From Maricaulis sp963976135 (GTDB lineage: Bacteria; Pseudomonadota; Alphaproteobacteria; Caulobacterales; Maricaulaceae), in assembly GCF_963976135.1 (NCBI RefSeq), contig NZ_CAXBKN010000005.1, forward strand, positions 1 through 49,139: DNA of 49,139 nt, written 5' to 3'. Under the pieces are notes generated by a model, which was given only the letters and a program-made list of their open reading frames with translations, did no database searches and was not told the origin of the DNA. Made by a program: the position numbers and the translations under genes. Shown piece after piece: positions 40,165-48,300 of this stretch; position 1 is the first letter of the stretch, and each line of letters starts with the position of its first letter.

Positions 40165-41223
40165 TTGACCTCGCCCCGGCCGCCCTCCACGCCTGACCAA
40201 CGCCATTGCGCCAATTGCGGTGCGCCGCTGGACGGACCCTATTGCGCGGCTTGCGGCCAGGCCGAAGCCGATCTGCGCCGGCCCATCCTGTCACTGGTGA
40301 CCGATTTTCTCGATGGCGCCTTCGCCTGGGACGGACGTTTCCTGACCACGCTGCGCGGCCTCTATATGCGTCCCGGCGGCGTGGCGCGCGATTATGTCGA
40401 CGGCAAGCGGATGCAGTTCTCGCCGCCGATGCGGATCTATCTGATCATGACCTTGGCCTTCTTTGCGCTCAGCGCCGCGGCCGGCATTCGTCCGCTGGCG
40501 ATCACATTCACGCCTGATGCCGCCACCATTCGCAGCCAGAGCGCCGGGGATATCGAGGACCGGCGGGCGCGCCTGCGGCCGGGCGCTGATGCGGCGGGCG
40601 ATACGCTCGACGACGCCACACTCGCCTGCGGCGTCCTGCCCGGCCCCGACGAGATCGCGGCCGATGGCAGCCTGGTCTTCGCCCGCGATACCGGCATCAA
40701 TATCGCCCTGTTCCGGCGCGGCACCCCGCCGGAATCGCGCAATCTCGACCTGCAGACCGAACAATGCTTCCACACCGTGCTGACGAATGGCGGCGCCGGG
40801 TGGGTCGAGCCCGTCGTGATTGAAGCGATCCGCCATCCCGCGGCCTATGAGGCACGAGCGGCGGCGAATGCCAGCCAGGCCTTCCTGCTGATGGTGGCGG
40901 TTTTCGCCTTGCTGAACCTGGCGCTGCACCCCAGACGGCGGCTGATCGAACATGTCGTCTATTCGCTCTACTGAAATGCCAGCATGGTCCCGGCCGCCAT
41001 GTTGGGCATCCTCGCCGCCAATCTCGGCGCTGGCAGCTGGCCCGGCATGGTCGCCCTGGTCATCCTTGGCATGGCCATCCAGGTGTTTGCGGCGCTGCAG
41101 GAGCGCGGCTTCTACGGCTCGAGCTGGATTGGCACCGCCCTGCGCCTGCCCGTGCTGATCACCGGCTATGCGGCCGGACTGACCGCGATATCGATCGGGT
41201 TGATCTGGCTGGGCGCGCGCTAG
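40165..41223 (+). pseudogene. DUF3667 family protein broken by one in-frame TGA
   Basis: An N-terminal four-Cys zinc-ribbon-like motif (C-A-N-C-G-A-P-L and Y-C-A-A-C-G-Q) is followed by SLVTDFLDGAFAWDGRFLTTLRGLYMRPGGVARDYVDGKR, diagnostic of DUF3667, a membrane helix, a variable periplasmic loop and the HPRRRLIEHVVYSLY block. There a TGA (40972-40974) interrupts the frame; the same frame continues without further stops through two more membrane helices (MLGILAANLG and LITGYAAGLTAISIGLIWLG) to 41223, as an intact family member would. TTG at 40165 is the best start (AGGAG six bases before it), although an ATG lies at 40132. The stop is probably a TGG-to-TGA nonsense change or sequencing error; read-through is possible. 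If not read through, a 269-residue truncated protein results. Confidence 0.7.
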
Positions 41224-41334
41224 CGCCGCCCCACCCCTCAACCTCCCCGACACCTTGTGCAGTAGAACGACCAGAATGCGTTGACCTGTCCACGCCGTGC
41301 GATACCTTGCGGCAAGGGAAAAACGGGGATGTCC

Positions 41335-41811
41335 ATGGCCAAGGATCTGATGCGCTACGACTTGATGGCGCAAGAGGCGCTGCGCGGCGTTGTCCGTCAG
41401 GCCTTGCTCAAGGCGGCCCTGCCGCAAGGCCTGCCCGGCCCGCACCATTTCTACATCACCTTCCGCACGCGCGCGCCCGGCGTCGATATCGACCCGTCAT
41501 TGCTCGAGAAATATCCCGATGAAATGACCATCGTCCTGGAACACCAGTTCTGGGATCTCGAAGTGACCGAAACCGGTTTCGAAGTGACGCTGAAATTCGG
41601 TGGCGTGCCGAAATATCTCAAAATGCCCTATTCCGCAGTCTCGCGCTTTCACGATCCGAGCGTCGGCTTTCATCTGCAATTCGACCAGGCCGTCGGCGGC
41701 AATGACCCGGCCGTGGATAGTGGCCCCGGCTCCAAGCCCGGCCCCAAGAGCGCGCCTGCAGAGGGCGAGGCCGGCCAGGTCGTCAGCCTCGACAGTTTTC
41801 GCAAGAAGTGA
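41335..41811 (+). CDS. sspB: ClpXP adaptor SspB (alpha type)
   Basis: 158 residues. The N-terminal DLMRYDLMAQEALRGVVRQALLKAA helix and LPGPHHFYITFRTRAPGVDI strand, and the EMTIVLEHQFWDLEVTETGFEVTLKFGGVPKYLKMPYSAVSRFHDPSV core, form the substrate-binding dimer fold. A Gly/Pro/Ser linker follows and the tail VVSLDSFRKK is the ClpX-docking segment. SspB tethers ssrA-tagged proteins to ClpXP. The ATG at 41335 is spaced six bases from GGGG; the ATG at 41329 would touch it. TTGACC at 41281 may be its -35 box. It overlaps the next gene (TGATG) and is 1.3 kb from ssrA. Confidence 0.95.
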   Translation: MAKDLMRYDLMAQEALRGVVRQALLKAALPQGLPGPHHFYITFRTRAPGVDIDPSLLEKYPDEMTIVLEHQFWDLEVTETGFEVTLKFGGVPKYLKMPYSAVSRFHDPSVGFHLQFDQAVGGNDPAVDSGPGSKPGPKSAPAEGEAGQVVSLDSFRKK

Positions 41812-42299
41812 TGGGCGGCCAGCGACCGGTTGCCCCAGATCTGAGCGACGGGCCGGTACACCGGCTTGATGCGCCACAGATTCGCGCCCGACTCACCCAG
41901 ATGACCAATCTCGAGCATGCCGCGACCCTGCTCGGCTTCCGCCTGCTCGATTTTTCCATCCAGGAGGGCTGGATCGAGGCTGAATTCGACCCCTCCCCGC
42001 AGGTCTCGAACCTGCGCGGCGGCGTGCAGGGCGGCATGATGTGCGCCATGCTTGATGAAGTGATGTCGCTCGCCGTCCTGGTCGAACAGGGATTTACCGT
42101 CGGCGTGCCGACGCTGGAAATGAAAACCAGTTTTCTCGCCCCGCTGCCGCTGGCCAAATGCAAGGCGCGCGGCCAGGCGCTGCGCGTCGGCCGCAATGTC
42201 GCATTCATGGAAGGCACGATCTGGACCGGTGACGGCATTATTGCGGCCAGGGGGACGGCGACCTGCCAGGTCCGCCGGCCTCGCGCGCTGCGCGACTAG
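41811..42299 (+). CDS. PaaI-type hotdog thioesterase
   Basis: 162 residues with a single hotdog fold. The pattern VSNLRGGVQGGMMCAMLDEVMSLAVL is the family H/N-G-G central-helix region with the acidic D-E, and TLEMKTSFLAPLPLAKCKARGQALRVGRNVAFMEGTIW the later strands. Such enzymes hydrolyse acyl- or aryl-CoA. The acyl chain is not predictable. It is coupled to sspB by a TGATG overlap (GTG at 41808 is an alternative start), so the two are co-translated, without an obvious functional link. Confidence 0.85.
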   Translation: MGGQRPVAPDLSDGPVHRLDAPQIRARLTQMTNLEHAATLLGFRLLDFSIQEGWIEAEFDPSPQVSNLRGGVQGGMMCAMLDEVMSLAVLVEQGFTVGVPTLEMKTSFLAPLPLAKCKARGQALRVGRNVAFMEGTIWTGDGIIAARGTATCQVRRPRALRD

Positions 42300-42320
42300 A
42301 GCTGACACCCGCCCGGCGGT

Positions 42321-42773
42321 TCAGGCGTCTTCGAGTACCCGCCGGCGCGCCGCCAGCGGCGGCACCACTACCGGCCGCTCGGGCAGCGGCCGCGCCGTGA
42401 CACTGACACGGGCGCGGGCGCCGGCATGTTTGGACACGTGCAGCCGGTCGATCAGACTGCCCTTGTGAAAAACCATTCCCGACAGGGCATCGAGCACCGC
42501 CTTGGCGACGCGGTCGACATCAATATCGGCGCCATTATCGGGCCGTTCGATCCGCACATCGACTTCATAGGCACGGCCAACCGGCTCGGCACGCCTGAAT
42601 TCATGGCGAAAGAATTCACCGATCAGCGCCTTGAACCGGCGTGTCTGGGTGGTCGGCGCATCAACGCGCAGATTAAGTTCATCACCGAACATGAAAGCTA
42701 TGATCGTCCCTGATTTCAGTCCGAATTCGCGCCAGCCCCCACGGCGATGCGCATCATCATCTTGATCCGTCAT
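42321..42773 (-). CDS. RusA-family endodeoxyribonuclease-like protein
   Basis: 150 residues. The RusA pattern is visible: V-D-V-R-I-E-R-P-D near 60, then DVDRVAKAVLDALSG, matching the catalytic D-x-D-N-x-x-K and helix, and SLIDRLHVSKH where the third acidic residue is expected. RusA proteins are Holliday-junction resolvases, mostly of prophage origin, but no other phage gene is here. The Met at 42773 is a compact start; 42809 is possible. It is divergent from fumC with 76 bases between them. Confidence 0.7.
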   Translation of the reverse strand: MTDQDDDAHRRGGWREFGLKSGTIIAFMFGDELNLRVDAPTTQTRRFKALIGEFFRHEFRRAEPVGRAYEVDVRIERPDNGADIDVDRVAKAVLDALSGMVFHKGSLIDRLHVSKHAGARARVSVTARPLPERPVVVPPLAARRRVLEDA

Positions 42774-42849
42774 CTGTGAGTGATACACGTCCGACCTGTT
42801 CTTCACCATCTTCGTCCGGCGCCCGGCGCGCTGCAAGGAGCTTCCCCTC

Positions 42850-44244
42850 ATGCGCGAGACCCGCACCGAAACCGACAGCTTTGGCCCACTCGAGGTTCCC
42901 AGTGAGAAGCTCTGGGGCGCGCAGACCGCACGCTCGCTGATCAATTTCCCGATCGGCACCGAGACCATGCCGAAACCGCTGATCCGCGCCCTGGGGATCG
43001 TCAAATACAGCGCCGCGCGCGCCAATCAGCGGCTGGACAATCTCGAGCCAAGACTGGCCGACGCCATCGCCCAGGCAGCGCTGGAAGTCGCCGAAGGCAA
43101 GCTCGACGACAACTTCCCCCTCTCGGTCTGGCAGACCGGCTCGGGCACGCAATCCAACATGAATACCAATGAAGTCGTCTCCAATCGCGCCATCCAGATT
43201 CTCGGCGGCAAAGTCGGCTCGAAAGACCCCGTCCATCCCAATGACCACGTCAATCGCTCGCAATCCTCGAACGACACTTTCCCGACCGCGATGCATATCG
43301 CTGCGGCCGAAGAGATCACCCACCGGCTGATCCCGGCGCTGCAGACCCTGCACAATGCGCTCAACGACAAGTCGCAGGCCTTCAAATCCATCATCAAGAT
43401 CGGCCGCACCCATTTGCAGGACGCGACGCCGTTGACGCTGGGCCAGGAGTTTTCCGGCTATACCGCGATGGTCGCCAATGCGATCCGCCGCGTTGAATCG
43501 GCCCTGCCGGCCCTGTGCGAGCTGGCCCAGGGCGGTACCGCCGTCGGCACCGGGCTGAACACCAAGATCGGTTTCGCCGAAGCCTTCGCCGAGGAAGCCG
43601 CCGCGCTGACCAAAATCCCCTTCATCACCGCGCCGAACAAATTCGAGGCGCTGGCGACCAAGGATGGTCTGGTCGAGGCGCATGGCACGCTCAATTCCGT
43701 CGCCGTCTCGCTGTTCAAGATCGCCAATGATATCCGCCTGCTCGGCTCGGGTCCGCGTTCCGGTCTCGGCGAGCTGGCCCTGCCGGAAAACGAGCCGGGC
43801 TCCTCGATCATGCCGGGCAAGGTCAATCCGACCCAATGCGAGGCGCTGACCATGGTCTGCACCCAGGTGATGGGCAATAATACCACCGTCTCCATGGCCG
43901 GCAGCCAGGGCCATATGGAGCTCAATGTCTACAAGCCGGTGATCATCTTCAACGTGCTGCAATCGATCCGCCTGCTGGCCGATGCCGCCGACAGCTTCAC
44001 GGAACGCTGCGTCACCGGCATCACCGCGCGCGAGGACAATATCGCCCTCTTGATGAACCGCTCACTGATGCTGGTCACCGCGCTCAATTCCACCATCGGC
44101 TATGACAACGCCACCATCGTCGCCAAGACCGCCCACAAGAACGGCACCACCCTGCGCGAGGAAGCCGTCAAGCTCGGCTTCGTGACGGCGGAACAGTTCG
44201 ACGCGATTGTGAAGCCGGAGAATATGCTGGGGCCGAAAGACTAG
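42850..44244 (+). CDS. fumC: Class II fumarate hydratase
   Basis: 464 residues, the usual length. Signature GSSIMPGKVNPTQCE, the substrate-site motifs SGTQSNMNTNEV and SSNDTFPTAMH, and TPLTLGQEFSGY identify the iron-independent fumarase/aspartase superfamily, and the FumC subgroup specifically. It interconverts fumarate and malate in the TCA cycle as a soluble tetramer. AAGGAG lies before the ATG with ten bases between. The DUF4169 gene starts two bases after its stop. Confidence 0.98.
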   Translation: MRETRTETDSFGPLEVPSEKLWGAQTARSLINFPIGTETMPKPLIRALGIVKYSAARANQRLDNLEPRLADAIAQAALEVAEGKLDDNFPLSVWQTGSGTQSNMNTNEVVSNRAIQILGGKVGSKDPVHPNDHVNRSQSSNDTFPTAMHIAAAEEITHRLIPALQTLHNALNDKSQAFKSIIKIGRTHLQDATPLTLGQEFSGYTAMVANAIRRVESALPALCELAQGGTAVGTGLNTKIGFAEAFAEEAAALTKIPFITAPNKFEALATKDGLVEAHGTLNSVAVSLFKIANDIRLLGSGPRSGLGELALPENEPGSSIMPGKVNPTQCEALTMVCTQVMGNNTTVSMAGSQGHMELNVYKPVIIFNVLQSIRLLADAADSFTERCVTGITAREDNIALLMNRSLMLVTALNSTIGYDNATIVAKTAHKNGTTLREEAVKLGFVTAEQFDAIVKPENMLGPKD

Positions 44245-44246
44245 CC

Positions 44247-44423
44247 ATGAGCAAGCCGGTCAATCTCAAACAGGCGCGCAAGCGCAAGGCGCGCCTGGAG
44301 AAGGCGAAGAAGGCCGAGGCCAACCGGCTGCTGCACGGTCAGCCGAAGGCCGCGACCGATCTTGCGAAAGCGCGCAGCGAAAAGGCCGCGCGTGAACTGG
44401 ACGGGAAGAAGCTGGAGAGCTGA
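44247..44423 (+). CDS. DUF4169 family small basic protein
   Basis: 58 residues: MSKPVNLKQARKRKARLEKA and so on to REL-DGKKLES. The pattern N-L-x-x-A-R-K-x-K-A-R, A-x-A-N-R-x-x-H-G, K-x-x-x-A-x-x-x-x-E-K-A-x-R-x-L-D-G-x-K-L is typical of DUF4169, short highly charged helical alphaproteobacterial proteins of unknown role. The ATG is two bases after the fumC stop, so it is probably co-transcribed and translationally coupled. In related genomes DUF4169 often sits beside fumC and an RHH_4 protein, as here (recollection). Confidence 0.85.
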   Translation: MSKPVNLKQARKRKARLEKAKKAEANRLLHGQPKAATDLAKARSEKAARELDGKKLES

Positions 44424-44425
44424 TC

Positions 44426-44579
44426 ACTTTGTGATCCTCACCAGCTCCGACGGCTGCGCCGCCATCTCTTCCATCAAGGAAGAGGAGGAGCCAGGCCGGA
44501 CGTTCTCGATTACCGCCCTCCTCTTCCTTGATGGAAGAGGTGCCCCCGAAGGGGGCGGAGCTGGTGCAGATCGCAAAAC
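44426..44579. repeat. Head-to-head pair of 63-bp palindromic repeats (REP-like doublet)
   Basis: Two copies of a 63-bp unit face each other: left 44426-44488 (plus) and right 44517-44579 (minus), separated by 28 bases. They align without gaps at 50 of 63 positions, with two perfectly conserved blocks of 11 bases (CACCAGCTCCG) and 23 bases. Each copy has two small hairpins: a variable GC one in which both arms change together (GCCCCC-GAA-GGGGGC on one side, CGGC-TGC-GCCG on the other), and an invariant one, CTCTTCC-ATCAA-GGAAGAG. The pair can form one large cruciform or transcript hairpin between fumC-DUF4169 and a convergent gene, and could serve as terminator. No transposase is nearby. Confidence 0.85.
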
Positions 44580-44593
44580 TCAACCACCGGCCG

Positions 44594-44899
44594 CTAAAAC
44601 CCCGAATTATACATCGGGCGCTCGCCACGGCGGTCGCGGTATTCGGCGAGGAAGCGGGTGGCTTCTTCCGATTCGCTCAGGCTCTCGAAATACAGGAAGG
44701 CCGTCGGCCGGACCGGCCAGTTGGCCTCCGGCTCGAGCCGGACATGGCTGAAGGCCTCGCGCAGGGATCGCGAGGACGAGATCTTGAGCACAGAGGAGGG
44801 ATCGGTCTCGTCCCGCAGCAGGACGTAGACGCCCGGCCGGTTGGGGACACGGCGTTCACTCATCGCCGTAAACGGCAGGGGGGAGCTCCATTTGCGCAT
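44594..44899 (-). CDS. Small hypothetical protein, possibly GIY-YIG-like
   Basis: 101 residues. The segment VPNRPGVYVLLRDETDPSSVLKISSSRSLREAFSHV has the layout of a degenerate GIY-YIG N-terminus (P-G-V-Y-x-L, then a lysine strand and S-x-S-L-R helix), but the second tyrosine strand and the catalytic Arg/Glu cannot be assigned with confidence, so nuclease activity is doubtful. It may start at 44899 or 44863. It converges with DUF4169 across the palindromic repeat. Confidence 0.6.
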   Translation of the reverse strand: MRKWSSPLPFTAMSERRVPNRPGVYVLLRDETDPSSVLKISSSRSLREAFSHVRLEPEANWPVRPTAFLYFESLSESEEATRFLAEYRDRRGERPMYNSGF

Positions 44900-45014
44900 G
44901 CCGGTGACCTAGCATGACAAAAGCTGCCGATTGGTAACCATGCGACAATGCTCGGCAGTTGCGACTGCGCATCGCCCGCTTGCCTGCCGGAGCGGGCTGG
45001 ACGATGCTGCCGCC

Positions 45015-45233
45015 ATGCCCCTGATCAAACGCTCAGTTTCGCTCGCCGGTCACCGCACCTCCCTGTCGCTGGAGCCGGAATTCTGGGCCGTGATCGATAC
45101 CGCGATCCGCGCCGACGGCCTGTCGCTGGCCGGGCTGATCGCCCGCATCGACGAAGCCCGCGGCCTGGAACCGCTGGCCTCCTCGATGCGGGTCTGGGCC
45201 CTGAAACGGGCGCAGGGCTTGCCGGACGGCTAG
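45015..45233 (+). CDS. Ribbon-helix-helix domain protein (RHH_4)
   Basis: 72 residues. LIKRSVSLAGHRTSLSLEPEFWAVIDTAIRADGLSLAGLIARID corresponds to a beta strand and two helices of the RHH_4 family, small putative DNA-binding proteins. Family members usually begin K-R-S-V-x-x-x-G-H-x-T-S-x-x-L-E, as here. The Met at 45015 gives family length. Its TAG stop shares bases with the stop of the convergent exported protein (CTAG). The target is unknown. Confidence 0.85.
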   Translation: MPLIKRSVSLAGHRTSLSLEPEFWAVIDTAIRADGLSLAGLIARIDEARGLEPLASSMRVWALKRAQGLPDG

Positions 45234-45841
45234 TGTCCGGGCCGGCGCTGGGCCGCGATGGTCAGTACGTCCAGCTCTGAATCAAGATCGAGCACGATCG
45301 GCTCATCAATGCCGCACTGCCAGCCTGGCGCCAGGTAATCCGCTGCATCGCGGGCGATCTGATTGGCACCGGGCTGCTGCGCCGCCTCGACATAGGCGAC
45401 ATGGCAGGCGCCGACTTCGCCGTCCGGGCGCAGGGCGGAGACGGTGAGATACTGGCCGCCATCGCCGGGCTCGAAACCGGTGAAGATCGAGCGATAAATC
45501 GTCGCGAAGGGCGCGCCGGACGCGTCGAGACGCCATTCCATCACCTGGCCGAGATCCTGGAAAACCCCGGCGCGCGGCGGGTTCTCGCCCCATTGCGCTT
45601 CCTTGCCGCGCCGGGAATAGGCCACTGCCGCGCCATGTTCACCGGCGACGATATGGACCGTCCAGCCCGCAAAGCCGGCGCAATCGGAGAAATGGACCGG
45701 CTCGTCTTCGGCCTGGTAGGCCGTGCAATTGTCGAAGACGCGCACATAGGCGCTGTCATTGGCGCCCGCATGCGCCTGGGCCCAGGCGGTGGCGGACAGC
45801 GCGAAGACGGCGATCAGGCTTGCAGGAACAAAGTGTTGCAT
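45230..45841 (-). CDS. Hypothetical exported protein
   Basis: 203 residues. A clear signal peptide with cleavage after AWA (about residue 21) is followed by a mature domain with five or six cysteines and FSDCAGFAGWTVHIVAGEHGAAVAYSRRGKEAQWGE, EWRLDASGAPFATIYRSI and GACHVAYVEA; I do not recognise a named family, but it looks like a compact beta-rich periplasmic domain. The start follows GGGGAG. It is transcribed away from the ClC gene and overlaps the RHH gene at the stop. Confidence 0.7.
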   Translation of the reverse strand: MQHFVPASLIAVFALSATAWAQAHAGANDSAYVRVFDNCTAYQAEDEPVHFSDCAGFAGWTVHIVAGEHGAAVAYSRRGKEAQWGENPPRAGVFQDLGQVMEWRLDASGAPFATIYRSIFTGFEPGDGGQYLTVSALRPDGEVGACHVAYVEAAQQPGANQIARDAADYLAPGWQCGIDEPIVLDLDSELDVLTIAAQRRPGH

Positions 45842-45914
45842 GATGGCTCCCCTTTTTCCGTTTTACTCTACGGCGCAAGGGCGGGTTGCGGCCAGCAGAA
45901 AAGTGAAACCGTCC

Positions 45915-47591
45915 ATGCCCTTGACCCTGGTCGCCAGAGCACGGCAAATCGGCCCCGTGTCGAATCCCAAGCCCAATCCCTCCGCCCTTGCGGTCATCAG
46001 CCATTCCATCCGCGAGGGCCGCGGACCGGTGCTATGGGTGTTGGGAATTCTCGTCGGCCTGCTGGCAGGCTATGCGACGATCGGGCTGCGGCTGGGGATC
46101 AGTTTTTTCGAACAGACCGCCTTTGGTGTCACCGAGGAGAATCTGGCGAGCCAGGCGGCCACCCTGCCCTATCTGCGCCTGGTGCTGATCCCGCTGGCGA
46201 CCGGCATCGTGATCGCCTCGCTCTATTATCTCGGCCGCCGCTTCGGACTGGTGACCGAGCCGGCCGGGAAGGCTGTCGCGGATGTGCTCGAGGCGCGCGC
46301 CGTCAAGGGCGGCAAGGTGGAGCTGAAATCGGGCCTGTATTCGGCCCTGCTCTCCGCCATCTCGCTCGGCGGCGGCGCCAGCGCCGGGCGCGAGGGCCCG
46401 GCCGTGCATCTGGGCGGCACGATGGGTTCGGCGCTCGCCGCCTGGCTCAACATGCCCGCCCGTGCCAGCCGTATCCTGCTCGCCTGCGGCGCCGCAGCGG
46501 CGGTGTCCGCCAGTTTCAACGCCCCGGTCGCCGGCGCCCTGTTTGCCTTTGAGGTCGTGCTCGGACATTACGCGCTGCGCTCGATCGCCCCGGTCGCTGT
46601 CGCCAGCGTCGTCGGCGCGCTGATCCTGCGCCTGCATCTGGGCGAGGATCCGGTCTTCGGGGATTTGCAGGTCGCTCCGGTCGGGCTGTGGGATTATCCC
46701 GCCGCCGCCGTGCTCGGCATTGCCGCCGCCGGCCTCGCCATCCTGTTTGATCGCGGCGTGCTGCACGGCCCGGCTATCGTCACCGGCTGGGCCGACAGGA
46801 TCGGCTTCCCCCACTGGATGCTGCCCATCCCGGGCGGGCTTCTGGTCGGCCTGCTGGCACTGATCGCCCCGGAAATTCTCGGGGTCGGCTATGAGGCCAC
46901 CTCCAACGCGCTGCATGTCGCCTATCCGCTGCAACTCCTCCTGCTCTTCATCGCGCTGAAGGTGATCGCCACCACCATCACCCTCTCCTTCCGATTTGCC
47001 GGCGGCGTGTTTTCGCCCTCCATCTATCTCGGCGCGATGCTGGGCTCGGCCTTCGGCCTGGTGATGGTCACCCTGTTCGGTGACGCCACGGCGGGCGCCG
47101 GTTTCTTCGCCGTGATCGGCATGGGCGCGGTCGCCGGAGCGGTGCTCGGCGCGCCGCTCTCGACCACGCTGATCGTGTTCGAACTGACCTCCAGCTATGA
47201 GGCCTCGGTTGCCGTGCTGGTCTCGGTCTCGCTGGCGACGATCCTGACCCAGTCAGCGCTGGGCGGCTCGCTCTTCCAGCGCCAGGTCATGCGGCATGGC
47301 TATGATATTTCCGGCGGCTCCAGCCGTCTGGTGCTGCAGACGGTGCGGGTGCGCGATTTCATGCTGACGCTCGATGAATGGGGCAAGGCCGAACTGGCCA
47401 CCGGCGTCTGCCTGTATGAAGATGACACGCTGGGCAAGGCTATGGGCCTGCTGGACGCCGAACAGATTGACGGCGCCCCGGTCCGCAGCCGCTCCGATGA
47501 TCAATCGGTCGTCGGCTGGGTCACCAAGGCCGATGCCCAGGCCGCCTATGCCCGGCGCCTGGCCGAAATCAGCGAAGAGGAACACCGCTGA
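45915..47591 (+). CDS. ClC-family chloride channel/transporter
   Basis: 558 residues. The ClC core is marked by GGGASAGREGPAVHLGG (the external gating Glu near 160), ACGAAAAVSASFNAPVAGALFAFEVVLG, the RFAGGVFSPSIYLGAMLGSAFG anion-filter loop, and AVLGAPLSTTLIVFELTSSYE. The G-S-G-I-P filter segment of E. coli ClcA is replaced by TEPAGKAVADV, as in many bacterial members. A C-terminal CBS-like half-domain (VRVRDFMLTLDEWG to VVGWVTKADAQ) is present. It carries Cl- (or F-) across the inner membrane. The Met at 45915 is chosen because upstream codons overlap the divergent secreted-protein gene. Confidence 0.92.
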   Translation: MPLTLVARARQIGPVSNPKPNPSALAVISHSIREGRGPVLWVLGILVGLLAGYATIGLRLGISFFEQTAFGVTEENLASQAATLPYLRLVLIPLATGIVIASLYYLGRRFGLVTEPAGKAVADVLEARAVKGGKVELKSGLYSALLSAISLGGGASAGREGPAVHLGGTMGSALAAWLNMPARASRILLACGAAAAVSASFNAPVAGALFAFEVVLGHYALRSIAPVAVASVVGALILRLHLGEDPVFGDLQVAPVGLWDYPAAAVLGIAAAGLAILFDRGVLHGPAIVTGWADRIGFPHWMLPIPGGLLVGLLALIAPEILGVGYEATSNALHVAYPLQLLLLFIALKVIATTITLSFRFAGGVFSPSIYLGAMLGSAFGLVMVTLFGDATAGAGFFAVIGMGAVAGAVLGAPLSTTLIVFELTSSYEASVAVLVSVSLATILTQSALGGSLFQRQVMRHGYDISGGSSRLVLQTVRVRDFMLTLDEWGKAELATGVCLYEDDTLGKAMGLLDAEQIDGAPVRSRSDDQSVVGWVTKADAQAAYARRLAEISEEEHR

Positions 47592-47661
47592 TCGCACCAC
47601 GCTTCATTTCCCGCCCGGCGATTATCCGTCTGGAAAGAATGTCGGCTTATATGTGTGACAC

Positions 47662-48189
47662 ATGACCGCAGAGCAGCACGACATGACGGGGCCAACCCCG
47701 CTTCTGGGAGAGGGCATATTGAGCCCTGAAGCCCTGCGTGCCGCCAATATCAATCCGGTCACCGGGCTGGCGACCGACTATCTCAATCACTTCAATGAGG
47801 TGATGATGTTGATGGAAATGCTGCCCGACATGCCCGATTGCGCTGAAGACGTGCTCGACTGGGCGCCGGCCGACTATACCGAACACTTCACCAATTCCGG
47901 CTTCAAGGACAAGGAGCTCGCCGTGCTCGCCTATCAGGCCGCGCCGCACCCTGTGCGGGCGCAACTGGTGACAGTGGTGCTGCAGATCGAGGCCGAGGTC
48001 CGCCGCGCGCAGGACATGTTATGCGTCGAGGCCAGCCCCCCTGCCTGCCAGGCGGTGGCGGCACTGGCGACCGAGTGCATCAAACCGCTGATCATCGCCG
48101 CGTCCGGCGCGATACATGGCCAGGTCGAAGACGCGGATGATTATCGGGATGAAGGCGTTCAGGCTGGCGTGGACGCGCTGTTTGGCTAG
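47662..48189 (+). CDS. Conserved hypothetical protein (alphaproteobacterial)
   Basis: 175 residues, acidic, mainly helical. The block TGLATDYLNHFNEVMMLMEMLPDMPDCAEDVLDWAPADYTEHF resembles unnamed proteins I recall from Rhizobiales and Caulobacterales; no function is known. A perfect palindrome ATGTGT-g-ACACAT (47651-47663) overlaps the first ATG, so the Met at 47683 could be the true start with the palindrome acting as an operator. It follows the ClC gene on the same strand. Confidence 0.7.
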   Translation: MTAEQHDMTGPTPLLGEGILSPEALRAANINPVTGLATDYLNHFNEVMMLMEMLPDMPDCAEDVLDWAPADYTEHFTNSGFKDKELAVLAYQAAPHPVRAQLVTVVLQIEAEVRRAQDMLCVEASPPACQAVAALATECIKPLIIAASGAIHGQVEDADDYRDEGVQAGVDALFG

Positions 48190-48300
48190 TTGCACAATGC
48201 GACCACGCACCCAATTTTCATATTGTATGAGTAGGGTTAACGCGCCGGACCACCGATAAGGGCGGTGCACAACATCTTCCCCTGATACGAGAATTTCATC

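Noticed and set aside
40972..40974. TGA as a selenocysteine codon in DUF3667
   Set aside because: A hairpin follows, but the apical loop and distance do not match a bacterial SECIS well, the site lies at a membrane helix, and no thiol or redox partner is near.
44528..44917. A 129-codon plus-strand frame starting inside the palindromic repeat
   Set aside because: Its start depends on the repeat, and the rest is antisense to the 44594-44899 gene, which has a better amino-acid composition.
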